A DNA stretch of 5,334 bases from Gammaproteobacteria bacterium (GCA_012270695.1 JAAXHV010000110.1:1-5334); one strand, 5' to 3'; numbered from the stretch's first letter, positions 1 to 5,334 are shown. The notes: generated by a model from the letters alone, not told the origin. Numbers and translations: made by a program.

Positions 1-283
1 CCGCTGGCGTAAAAAAGACCAGCAAGACAAATCGGCAGGACAGCCGATTTGCACGGCGCAAGCCGCCCAAAGGGTTGTGTCCAGGGATGGACGCAATGAA
101 CGCATCAAGCGCAGTCTGTTATGGTAGCATAGTGGGAATAAGCTCATAACGTATTGACAGCAAACATGTTTCCAATAGCAACAAGCGACCTGGTGAGAAA
201 TCCGGGCTAGCTTTGTGGTCTGTTTCAGCTATTCCGATCCTGCTGCCAGGACGATGGGTCAGGGCGATGGGTGTTACTCGCGC
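1..283. other. Left intergenic region with a series of small hairpins
   Basis: No complete gene is supported here. The visible structure is a row of inverted repeats. The first is a perfect 9-bp stem, 28-36 with 43-51, around the loop AGGACA. The second is CGGC-GCAA-GCCG at 54-65, a 4-bp stem closed by a GNRA-type tetraloop. The third is an 8-bp stem with one G-U pair, 75-82 with 89-96, around the loop AGGGAT. The fourth pairs 118-123 and 126-128 with 142-150 and has a two-base bulge. A weaker CCTGG/CCGGG pairing lies at 189-206. Three of the four main hairpins expose GGA or GGGA in the loop when read on the plus strand. The role is unknown: it could be the end of an upstream gene, a 3' UTR or a small RNA whose promoter lies outside the window. 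No good rho-independent terminator was found on either strand. Confidence 0.35.
2..127 (+). CDS. Possible 3' tail of an unidentified gene entering from the left edge
   Basis: The frame starting at base 2 stays open from the window edge to a TAG at 125-127. It gives a 41-residue basic, Gln/Arg-rich tail that ends in the residues KRSLLW. I do not recognise it. A second frame, starting at base 3, is also open to a TAA at 147-149, and an antisense frame is open from an ATG at 147 to the edge, so openness alone proves little. The stretch contains three close inverted repeats, which fits a structured RNA or a non-coding region at least as well as coding. No start is visible. It is listed only because a real upstream gene could end here. 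Confidence 0.2.
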   Translation, partial: RWRKKDQQDKSAGQPICTAQAAQRVVSRDGRNERIKRSLLW

Positions 284-682
284 TTACTTACACCGGGCTC
301 TGGGAGACTTCAGACAGGCCAATTCGTCTATACCGCGCTGCGCGATGCGTTTTACCCGCGCAGGCTTGCCGGATGGCAACTCGGCCAGTGGATTGCTGCG
401 CAAATCAAGCACGCGTTCGTACAATACGCGCGCCTGGTAATTTCTGCCGGATTGCTGATAAATGTATGCCAGGTTGAGGAGGGCATACGGATCATGCGGG
501 TTCTCTGCAATCAACGAACGCAACTCCCTCTCTGCTAATGTGAGATTGCCTTCCTTGATGGTATCGGCCTGGTATGACTGGGTGACACCTTTGGAATCAT
601 TAATGATAGGAGGGTTCTCATCAGCCCAGGCTGCGCCTGACAGGATTAGCAGCAGGCTTATAACGATAGAATTTTTAACCAT
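284..682 (-). CDS. Small exported TPR-like protein, probable Pho-regulon member
   Basis: This is a 132-residue protein of unknown function. Residues 1-20 form a signal peptide: Lys at position 3, a hydrophobic core SIVISLLLILSG, and a cleavage motif AWA before Asp21. There is no lipobox cysteine, so a soluble periplasmic or secreted product is likely. Residues about 35-66 and 67-96 form two helical hairpins of tetratricopeptide type, with A-x-x-x-L packing, the inter-repeat phrase ENPHDPYALLNLAYIYQQSG, then YQARVLYERVL. TPR folds normally bind protein partners, so it may be an adaptor. The C-terminal 30 residues are basic and hold two cysteines (C123, C131). The start is supported by an AGGAGA ribosome site (689-694, minus) 6 nt upstream of ATG. 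The gene is divergent from nhaD and lies just downstream of a PHO-box array, so phosphate-starvation induction is inferred. The ORF and signal peptide are solid. The biological role is open. Confidence 0.85.
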   Translation of the reverse strand: MVKNSIVISLLLILSGAAWADENPPIINDSKGVTQSYQADTIKEGNLTLAERELRSLIAENPHDPYALLNLAYIYQQSGRNYQARVLYERVLDLRSNPLAELPSGKPARVKRIAQRGIDELACLKSPRARCK

Positions 683-700
683 GGCCCGTCTCCTGAAAAG

Positions 701-776
701 ATCTGACGTTTATGACGATATGTCATATTTATGACAAATATGACAGTTTTGTTACAATATGACAATTATATGACAC
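701..776 (-). promoter_or_regulatory. Array of four PHO-box-like sites upstream of the TPR gene
   Basis: Read on the minus strand, the segment divides into four 18-mers separated by 1, 2 and 1 bases. They are GTGTCATATAATTGTCAT (776-759), TTGTAACAAAACTGTCAT (757-740), TTGTCATAAATATGACAT (737-720) and a degenerate TCGTCATAAACGTCAGAT (718-701). The first two fit the known PhoB consensus closely: two CTGTCAT-like 7-mers 11 bp apart with a 4-bp A/T linker. The third keeps 5 of 7 bases in its second half, and the fourth only its first half. The orientation points to the TPR gene, whose ATG is 57 bp from the second box. No strong -10 is visible: AATATG (729-724) lies at the usual distance from box two but is poor, as is often so at activator-dependent promoters. 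Confidence 0.75.
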
Positions 777-793
777 TTGCCGTCACGGTCAAG
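776..793. repeat. Imperfect palindrome between the divergent genes
   Basis: CTTG-CCGT-C-ACGG-T-CAAG is an inverted repeat with 8 paired bases per arm and one inserted T. It starts at the last base of the PHO array. It sits between the TPR gene and nhaD and about 100 bp upstream of the nhaD start, a suitable place for an operator. It matches no regulator site that I can name. Confidence 0.3.
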
Positions 794-801
794 CTGTTTT
801 T

Positions 802-832
802 TTGGAAAATTTTTTACTAAATCACATAGAAT
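802..832 (+). promoter_or_regulatory. Candidate sigma70-type promoter of nhaD
   Basis: The region 795-840 is strongly A/T rich, with runs of T and A that could act as an UP element or curved DNA. The best -10 is TAGAAT (827-832, 5 of 6 to TATAAT). The matching -35 is TTGGAA (802-807, 4 of 6), at a long 19-bp spacing. TTTAAT at 832-837 is an alternative -10 without a good -35. Initiation near 839 would give a leader of about 54 nt that starts with the hairpin at 841-869. This is inferred from sequence only. Confidence 0.3.
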
Positions 833-840
833 TTAATACA

Positions 841-869
841 CCCGCTATCTGAGTGAGCGGATAGCCGGG
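841..869 (+). promoter_or_regulatory. Hairpin in the nhaD leader
   Basis: GCTATC (844-849) pairs with GATAGC (860-865). The stem is extended by CCC (841-843) with GGG (867-869) across a bulged C866, and the loop is 10 nt. A competing stem, CCGCT (842-846) with AGCGG (856-860), uses some of the same bases, so two folds are possible. The hairpin lies 24 nt before the nhaD ATG, whose Shine-Dalgarno site is weak (GGA at 887-889, only 3 nt from ATG). It may stabilise the mRNA 5' end or modulate translation. It matches no riboswitch that I know with confidence. Confidence 0.4.
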
Positions 870-892
870 CAACCCCTGTATATACCGGAACA

Positions 893-2359
893 ATGACAAG
901 ATTTCGTTTTCTTTATCTCCCCACGATGCTGTTCAGCGTGCTGCTCCTGTTTGTCCCGTACCCGACCCTCGCGGCTGACGCGGGAGCAGTCGATTACATT
1001 AACTTTACCGGCCATTGGGCAGGGATAACGGCTTTGGTTATTTTTATTCTCGCCTACAGCCTGGTAATCGGTGAAGAGATCATCCACTTGCGTAAATCCA
1101 AACCCGCGCTGGTAGCAGCTGGGTTTATCTGGGTGTTAGTGGCCGTTACTTATGCACAGCATGGTGATACCCATACTGCAGAGGTCGCAGTAAGACATGG
1201 TTTGCTTGAATTTGTTGAGTTGTTTCTGTTCCTGCTCGCCGCGATGACGTTTATCAATACCATGGATGAGCGTGGGGTATTCGACCTGCTACGCGCCAGG
1301 CTGATCGCCCAGGGCTATTCCTTCCGTAAAATCTTCTGGATCACCGGGGTTATTTCATTCTTTTTATCGCCAATCGCCGATAACCTGACAACAGCTCTCC
1401 TGATGGCCACGGTTATCGCCGCAGTCGGAGGTGATAACAGGCGCTTCATCGCCATCGGTTGTGTCAATATCGTCGTCGCAGCCAATGCCGGCGGCGCGTT
1501 CAGCCCGTTTGGCGATATCACCACCTTGATGGTATGGCAGGCCGGACAGGTTGAGTTCCAGGAATTTTTTGTGCTGTTCTTTCCAGCTCTGGCAAGCTGG
1601 TTGGCGACTGCCGGCCTGATGAGCTTCGCGGTGCCCAGGGAACAACCGGCCCCCGTTGAGGAGGAGGCTCACCTGCGCTACGGCGCCTGGATAGTCGTTG
1701 GCTTGTTCATCCTGACCATCATCATGGCCGTATCCTTTCATAACTTCCTGCACCTGCCGCCGGTGTTAGGCATGATGACCGGTCTCGGTCTGCTGAAATT
1801 ATTCGGCTATTACCTGCAAAGACGCGGGGACGTGCGTTTTGGCGCGACCCAGGAAATGAACCTGGGCGAGGATGAGCTTTCCGTCACAGATGGGGTGCAT
1901 GGAAGCGGCAGCTCTTATGACATCTACAAAAACCTGCAACGGGCCGAGTGGGACACATTGATGTTTTTTTACGGGATCATCCTGTGTGTGGCCGGACTTG
2001 GCGCCTTCGGATATATGGCTGTCGTATCTGAGTTTTTCTACGAGGATCTGGGCCCTACCTACGCCAATATATTTGTTGGTTTCGCCTCTGCCCTGATCGA
2101 TAACATACCGGTGATGTTCGCGGTGCTGGAAATGAACCCGGAGATGAGTCACGGACAGTGGTTACTGGTCACGTTGACAGCAGGTATCGGCGGTTCCATG
2201 CTGTCCATCGGCTCAGCGGCGGGCGTTGCGGTGATGGGCCAGGCCAGGGGGGTATACACGTTTTTCGCCCACCTGAAATGGTCCTGGGCGATATTCATAG
2301 GGTATGCAATCAGTATCTGGCTCCATTTCATCCTCAACGCCTCAGCATTCGCATCCTGA
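893..2359 (+). CDS. nhaD: Na+/H+ antiporter NhaD
   Basis: This is a 488-residue inner-membrane antiporter of the NhaD family (ion transporter superfamily) that exchanges cytoplasmic Na+ (or Li+) for external H+, giving salt and alkali tolerance. A cleavable-looking hydrophobic leader ends near A28 (TLAAD). About a dozen membrane segments follow, interrupted by a hydrophilic loop at 310-350. The two inverted halves each carry a broken-helix motif with polar residues in the membrane: SPIADNLTTALL (159-170, D163, N164) and FGDITTLMVWQ (206-216, D208, T210, T211) in the first; LIDNIPVMFAVLE (401-413, D403, N404) and GIGGSMLSIGSAAG (431-444, S435, S438, S441) in the second. Equivalent Asp, Thr, Asn and Ser residues are required in Vibrio NhaD. 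The length is normal and the gene appears intact. The start is the only in-frame ATG ahead of the leader peptide, although its ribosome site is poor. It diverges from the TPR gene and precedes phoB by 127 bp. Confidence 0.95.
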   Translation: MTRFRFLYLPTMLFSVLLLFVPYPTLAADAGAVDYINFTGHWAGITALVIFILAYSLVIGEEIIHLRKSKPALVAAGFIWVLVAVTYAQHGDTHTAEVAVRHGLLEFVELFLFLLAAMTFINTMDERGVFDLLRARLIAQGYSFRKIFWITGVISFFLSPIADNLTTALLMATVIAAVGGDNRRFIAIGCVNIVVAANAGGAFSPFGDITTLMVWQAGQVEFQEFFVLFFPALASWLATAGLMSFAVPREQPAPVEEEAHLRYGAWIVVGLFILTIIMAVSFHNFLHLPPVLGMMTGLGLLKLFGYYLQRRGDVRFGATQEMNLGEDELSVTDGVHGSGSSYDIYKNLQRAEWDTLMFFYGIILCVAGLGAFGYMAVVSEFFYEDLGPTYANIFVGFASALIDNIPVMFAVLEMNPEMSHGQWLLVTLTAGIGGSMLSIGSAAGVAVMGQARGVYTFFAHLKWSWAIFIGYAISIWLHFILNASAFAS

Positions 2360-2373
2360 CCGGACGCAAGAGG

Positions 2374-2426
2374 AACCTGGCGCCGGCCAATCCTTGCGGG
2401 TTTCTGCCAGGTTTGGCCATTTTTGT
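2374..2426 (+). terminator. Probable terminator after nhaD
   Basis: A perfect 8-bp inverted repeat, AACCTGGC (2374-2381) with GCCAGGTT (2406-2413), encloses 24 nt. An alternative stem, GGCCAA (2385-2390) with TTGGCC (2413-2418), is followed directly by ATTTTTG. Either could act as a rho-independent terminator for nhaD, though the long loops and short T run make it weak. The T run enters the PHO box of phoB, so terminator and promoter are packed together. Leaky read-through into phoB is possible. Confidence 0.45.
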
Positions 2427-2456
2427 CATTTAGCTGTAACATATTGCTTGTGTAAT
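2423..2456 (+). promoter_or_regulatory. PHO box and -10 of the phoB-phoR operon
   Basis: TTGTCAT (2423-2429), the linker TTAG and CTGTAAC (2434-2440) form a PHO box with the required 11-bp period and only small departures from the consensus CTGTCAT. Exactly 10 nt later comes TGTAAT (2451-2456), 5 of 6 to TATAAT. This is the same spacing as between PHO box and -10 in E. coli phoA. Transcription should start near 2463. This supports positive autoregulation of phoBR by phospho-PhoB, as known in E. coli. It also argues against the upstream in-frame ATG at 2463 as translation start, since that mRNA would be leaderless. Confidence 0.8.
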
Positions 2457-2486
2457 AGACGCATGCTGAACCGTGAAACAGATTTC

Positions 2487-3176
2487 ATGAAAGGCAAAAT
2501 ACTCCTCGTTGAGGACGAGGCGCCCATCAGGGAAATGCTGGGATATACCCTCATGAAGGAGGGTTATACTTTCCGTGAAGCCGCGGATGTCGAACAAGCC
2601 CGGCCACTGCTTGCCGATGACAAGCCTGATCTTGTTCTGTTGGACTGGATGCTGCCCGGCATGAACGGTGTCGATTATGCCAGACGCATCCGCAATCACC
2701 CCGATACCAGGGATATCCCGATTATCATGTTGACCGCACGAGGTGAAGAAGGGGATAAGGTGCGCGGACTTGACACCGGAGCGGATGACTACGTAACCAA
2801 GCCTTTTTCAACCAAAGAACTCCTGGCGCGCATCCGCGCGGTCATGCGGCGAGCAAAAAACACGGATGTTGAGGGTATTATCTCCGCCAAAGGCCTGGCT
2901 TTGGACCCGGAGACTTTCAGGGTCACTATAGACGATCAAATTGTAGAGATCAGCCCAACAGAATTCCGTCTGCTGCATTTTTTCATTACCCATCCGGAAA
3001 GGGTATATACCCGAGGCCAGTTGTTGGACCAGGTTTGGGGCCAGAACGTCTACGTCGAAGAGCGCACTGTGGACGTTCATATACGTCGCCTGCGCAAGAC
3101 GTTGGAACCTTACAATTACAACCATTTTATACAAACAGTACGCAGCGTCGGTTATCGTTTCTCCACCAAGGATTAA
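2487..3176 (+). CDS. phoB: Phosphate regulon response regulator PhoB
   Basis: This is a cytoplasmic transcription factor activated by PhoR phosphorylation under phosphate limitation; it binds PHO boxes and recruits sigma70 RNA polymerase. It has 229 residues, the same length as E. coli PhoB. The receiver domain (1-123) has the acidic pocket E9, D10, E11, the phosphoacceptor D53 in LLDWMLPGMNG, the switch residue T83 and K105 in TKPF. The C-terminal winged-helix OmpR-type domain (128-229) has the recognition helix around ERTVDVHIRRLRK (192-204), with R193, H198, R200 and R201 at the DNA-contact positions of E. coli PhoB. I chose ATG 2487 (MKGKILLVEDE) because it matches family N-termini and because the predicted transcript begins at about 2463. 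An in-frame ATG at 2463 would add eight residues. No clear Shine-Dalgarno sequence precedes 2487. phoR follows after 12 bp, so the two are co-transcribed. Confidence 0.97.
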   Translation: MKGKILLVEDEAPIREMLGYTLMKEGYTFREAADVEQARPLLADDKPDLVLLDWMLPGMNGVDYARRIRNHPDTRDIPIIMLTARGEEGDKVRGLDTGADDYVTKPFSTKELLARIRAVMRRAKNTDVEGIISAKGLALDPETFRVTIDDQIVEISPTEFRLLHFFITHPERVYTRGQLLDQVWGQNVYVEERTVDVHIRRLRKTLEPYNYNHFIQTVRSVGYRFSTKD

Positions 3177-3188
3177 TCGTGGCAGATA

Positions 3189-4499
3189 ATGCGTCCTGAC
3201 CTGTTACGGCTGGGCTTCGTAGTTATCCTTTCCGGGGTTGCCGGGCTGCTTGTCGGCAACTTCTTTGCCGGCCTTTCACTCGGTTTCTTCATCTGCCTGA
3301 TCTGGCAATACCGCCTGCTGGAAAATATCAGCAAGCTCCTGCGCAACGGCAATGAACAAAAACTCCCTGACACCCCCGGCATAGCCAATGAGATAAAAAG
3401 GCAAATCGACTCACTGCGCGCACGCCATAAACAGCGCGAAGAGAAACTCGCAGGTTTCCTGTCACGCTTCGAAGAAGCAACAGAGGCTCTGCCCGATGCA
3501 GTTATCGTCATGGATACTTACGGCCACGTTGAATGGGCCAATGAAAAAGCCTCCGAGTACCTGGGCATCCACTATCCCAGGGACCGGAGACAACGTTTTT
3601 CCCATATTATCAGGCAGCCCGAGTTACTGAATTATCTTGCTGATATTGGCAAAAACGACGCACGTAGAAGTCTCGTAATCTCATCCCCGGAAGATGTTGA
3701 CATCAGCCTGGAAATCAGGATTACCAGGTATGCCGAGTCTTCCCTGTTACTGGTAGCTGGAAATGTTACGGAGATACAGCGCACCAACCGCATGCGTAAG
3801 GATTTTATCGCCAATGCTTCCCATGAATTGAGGACTCCGCTCACGGTGATATCCGGTTATCTCGAAGCCATCGACAATGACACTGATGATCTTTCGATGG
3901 AGTGGCAACCGCGTATAAAACAGATGCGAAGCCAGACCCGGCGCATGCAGAACCTGATAGAAGACTTGCTTAAATTGTCCAGGCTGGAGAGCAACCCCTC
4001 TGCCGGCTTGAATAATGAGGTGGATATCGCCGAGTTGATCTCGGTGGTTCGCGGCGAGGCACAGACTTTAAGTGGCGACCAGGGCCATATTTTCTACCTG
4101 GAGATTCAGCCTGAGCTGATAGTGAAAGGGGATCAGGAGAGTCTTTACAGCGCGTTTTCCAATATAGTCTTCAACGCTGTGCAACATACCCCTCCCGGCG
4201 GGGTAATCCGCATAAAATGGTATCGGACCGATACAGGCGCCTGTCTGGAAGTGGCCGATTCCGGCGAGGGTATCCCGGCTGAGCACGTCGATCGCGTAAC
4301 CGAGCGATTCTACCGGGTGGATAAAGGGCGGTCCAGAGAAAAGGGGGGAACGGGACTGGGGCTCGCGATTGTCAAACACGTCATGGCCCAGCATGACGCC
4401 GAACTGAAAATAAGCAGTGAAGCGGGCACGGGCACAACGGTGCAATGCCTTATCCCCGCGCAGCGGATTATCCAGCTTGCCCGTAGTCGATCTCTGTAA
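3189..4499 (+). CDS. phoR: Phosphate regulon sensor histidine kinase PhoR
   Basis: This is a 436-residue inner-membrane sensor kinase and phosphatase acting on PhoB. Residues about 8-40 form two closely spaced membrane helices with almost no periplasmic loop, as in E. coli PhoR (431 residues). Such PhoR proteins sense phosphate through the Pst transporter and PhoU rather than directly. A linker and a PAS domain follow (about 95-195, ALPDAVIVMDTYGHVEWAN). The dimerisation and phosphotransfer domain has H212 in NASHELRTPLTVISG. The ATPase domain shows the N box NIVFNAVQHT (325-334), G1 DSGEGIP (357-363), the F-box region ERFYRVDKGRSR and G2 GGTGLGLAIVKH (386-397). All catalytic motifs are intact. 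The ATG at 3189 lacks a strong ribosome site (AAGGA at 3168-3172 is about 16 nt away), which suggests translational coupling to phoB. pstS starts 80 bp downstream. Confidence 0.96.
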   Translation: MRPDLLRLGFVVILSGVAGLLVGNFFAGLSLGFFICLIWQYRLLENISKLLRNGNEQKLPDTPGIANEIKRQIDSLRARHKQREEKLAGFLSRFEEATEALPDAVIVMDTYGHVEWANEKASEYLGIHYPRDRRQRFSHIIRQPELLNYLADIGKNDARRSLVISSPEDVDISLEIRITRYAESSLLLVAGNVTEIQRTNRMRKDFIANASHELRTPLTVISGYLEAIDNDTDDLSMEWQPRIKQMRSQTRRMQNLIEDLLKLSRLESNPSAGLNNEVDIAELISVVRGEAQTLSGDQGHIFYLEIQPELIVKGDQESLYSAFSNIVFNAVQHTPPGGVIRIKWYRTDTGACLEVADSGEGIPAEHVDRVTERFYRVDKGRSREKGGTGLGLAIVKHVMAQHDAELKISSEAGTGTTVQCLIPAQRIIQLARSRSL

Positions 4500-4527
4500 T
4501 ATTCCCTTAATAAACGTGTTGTTCAAT
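4494..4527 (+). promoter_or_regulatory. Degenerate PHO-type promoter for pstS
   Basis: CTGTAAT (4494-4500), the linker ATTC and CCTTAAT (4505-4511) have the 11-bp PHO-box period. The first half is one base from consensus, the second about 5 of 7. Ten nt later is TTCAAT (4522-4527), 4 of 6 to TATAAT, at the same distance as in the phoB promoter. The box overlaps the phoR stop codon (4497-4499). Initiation near 4534 would leave a leader of about 46 nt before the pstS GTG. No terminator is visible between phoR and pstS, so read-through from phoBR may also contribute. Confidence 0.5.
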
Positions 4528-4579
4528 GCTGTTGACGCCTTTGTGTTATCGTGAATCAAACTTGCAAGGAGACAATGTC

Positions 4580-5334
4580 GTGACAAACAAACTTCCATAC
4601 AGTGCAGCCATTATCCTCGCAGTCTGTATGTCTGCAGCAGTGAAAGCGCTTGATTTGGACCCGGACCTGCCTGATTACAGCAAATCAAGTGGAGTATCAG
4701 GCAACATCATCAGTGTAGGTTCTGATACGCTGGCAAACCTGATGACCCTGTGGGCGGAGGAATTCAAGAAACTCTATCCCAACGTCACCGTACAGATTCA
4801 GGCAGCCGGTTCTTCAACGGCGCCGCCGGCTTTGACGGAGGGAACCTCCAACTTCGGGCCCATGAGCCGCAAGATGAAGAATAAGGAGGTGGCTGGTTTC
4901 GAGACAAAATACGGTTACAAGCCAACTCCTGTCGCGGTGGCCATCGACGCTCTGGCGGTTTACGTACACAAGGACAACCCCGCTGCGGGTATGACCATTC
5001 CACAGGTCGATGCGGTTTTCTCCGCGACGCGTAAATGCGGCCACCCGGAGGATATCACCCGCTGGGGCCAACTGGGTCTGACCGATACCTGGAGCAACAG
5101 GCCGCTCCAGTTATACGGCCGCAATTCGGTGTCAGGCACCTATGGCTACTTCAAGAAGCAGGCCCTGTGCAAGGGAGACTACAAGAATAACGTCAATGAA
5201 CAGCCCGGTTCGGCCTCCGTTGTTCAGGGGGTGACCAAGTCGATAAACGGGATAGGTTTTTCCGGTATCGGCTACAAGACGTCGGGTGTGCGCGCCGTAC
5301 CATTGAGCAAGGATGGCGTCGACTTCACCGATGC
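4580..5334 (+). CDS. pstS: Periplasmic phosphate-binding protein PstS (3' end outside window)
   Basis: This is the substrate-binding protein of the high-affinity PstSCAB phosphate ABC transporter. The visible 251 codons start with a signal peptide, MTNKLPYSAAIILAVCMSAA, with cleavage probably after A23 (VKA). The mature part carries PstS ligand loops: SVGSDTLANLM (45-55, S48, D49, T50), AGSSTAPPAL (76-85), GPMSRKMK (93-100) and GRNSVSGTYGYF (180-191, R181, S183, G186, T187). C153 and C197 could form a disulfide. From memory it follows Pseudomonas PstS (about 323 residues) nearly motif for motif, so roughly 70 residues are missing at the edge. The start is GTG 4580: AAGGAG at 4566-4571 lies 8 nt upstream. 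The nearby ATG 4575 reads ATG-TCG-TGA and stops at once. The position after phoBR and a PHO-type promoter fits. pstCAB and phoU probably follow beyond the edge. Confidence 0.95.
   Translation, partial: MTNKLPYSAAIILAVCMSAAVKALDLDPDLPDYSKSSGVSGNIISVGSDTLANLMTLWAEEFKKLYPNVTVQIQAAGSSTAPPALTEGTSNFGPMSRKMKNKEVAGFETKYGYKPTPVAVAIDALAVYVHKDNPAAGMTIPQVDAVFSATRKCGHPEDITRWGQLGLTDTWSNRPLQLYGRNSVSGTYGYFKKQALCKGDYKNNVNEQPGSASVVQGVTKSINGIGFSGIGYKTSGVRAVPLSKDGVDFTD

Noticed and set aside
1..147. Minus-strand open frame from ATG at 147 to the left edge
   Set aside because: It has no ribosome site, the translation is rich in Cys, Trp and Leu in a way typical of a shadow frame, and the segment is full of inverted repeats.
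189..251. Resemblance of GGTGAGAAATCCGGG (192-206) and GCCAGGA (245-251) to cobalamin riboswitch boxes
   Set aside because: The spacing is too short, the remaining conserved core is absent, and no cobalamin gene lies downstream on that strand; the match is probably chance.
213..538. Overlapping plus-strand open frames of 68-107 codons around 213-538
   Set aside because: They are antisense to the TPR gene, which has a signal peptide, a good ribosome site and an upstream regulatory array. The plus frames have none of these.
1364..1753. A 129-codon open frame on the minus strand within nhaD
   Set aside because: It is antisense to the conserved core of NhaD, and its translation is rich in Gln, Gly and Asp with no family resemblance.
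2463..2486. Upstream in-frame ATG for phoB (MLNRETDF extension)
   Set aside because: The predicted transcript starts at about 2463, which would leave no leader, and PhoB proteins normally begin just before the ILLVEDE strand.
4068..4598. A 176-codon open frame on the minus strand opposite the end of phoR
   Set aside because: It is antisense to the conserved ATPase domain of PhoR and has no recognisable family. The frame openness follows from the codon pattern of phoR.
4608..4632. Possible lipoprotein signal in PstS (Leu-Ala-Val-Cys at residues 13-16)
   Set aside because: Val just before Cys is atypical for a lipobox, and a better signal peptidase I site (VKA, residues 21-23) follows, as in soluble PstS proteins.

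Overview
The window looks like a piece of a gammaproteobacterial chromosome carrying the core of a phosphate (Pho) regulon. The PhoB is 229 codons and its key residues sit at the Escherichia coli PhoB positions. The PhoR has the short N-terminal membrane hairpin typical of gamma- and betaproteobacteria. The PstS resembles the Pseudomonas type, as I remember it, more than the E. coli type. NhaD antiporters are common in marine, halophilic or alkali-tolerant gammaproteobacteria. GC content looks close to 50%, which argues against Pseudomonas itself. No species is claimed.

Layout. Positions 1-283 hold no convincing complete gene, only a series of small inverted repeats and two open tails at the left edge. 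At 284-682 (minus) is a 132-residue exported protein with tetratricopeptide-like helices. Upstream of it, at 701-776, is an array of four PHO-box-like 18-mers at 19-20 bp spacing, reading toward this gene. From the same intergenic region nhaD (893-2359, plus) diverges, a Na+/H+ antiporter with a hairpin in its leader. A hairpin with a T-rich tail follows nhaD and abuts a PHO box with a well-placed -10 for phoB (2487-3176). phoR (3189-4499) follows 12 bp later, and a GTG-started pstS (from 4580) runs off the right edge. A weaker PHO-type promoter for pstS overlaps the end of phoR.

How it works together. PhoR is the membrane kinase and phosphatase that sets the phosphorylation of PhoB. Phospho-PhoB binds the PHO boxes, giving autoactivation of phoB-phoR and induction of pstS, the periplasmic phosphate-binding protein (pstCAB and phoU are expected beyond the right edge but are not seen). 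The same regulator probably drives the small TPR protein, which makes that protein a candidate uncharacterised Pho-regulon member. nhaD lies between these units and has no PHO box pointing toward it, so its link to phosphate is positional only.

Most of the window is conventional. The items most worth a second look are the PHO array in front of the unknown TPR gene and the structured segment at the left edge. I found no clear evidence of an entirely new system.
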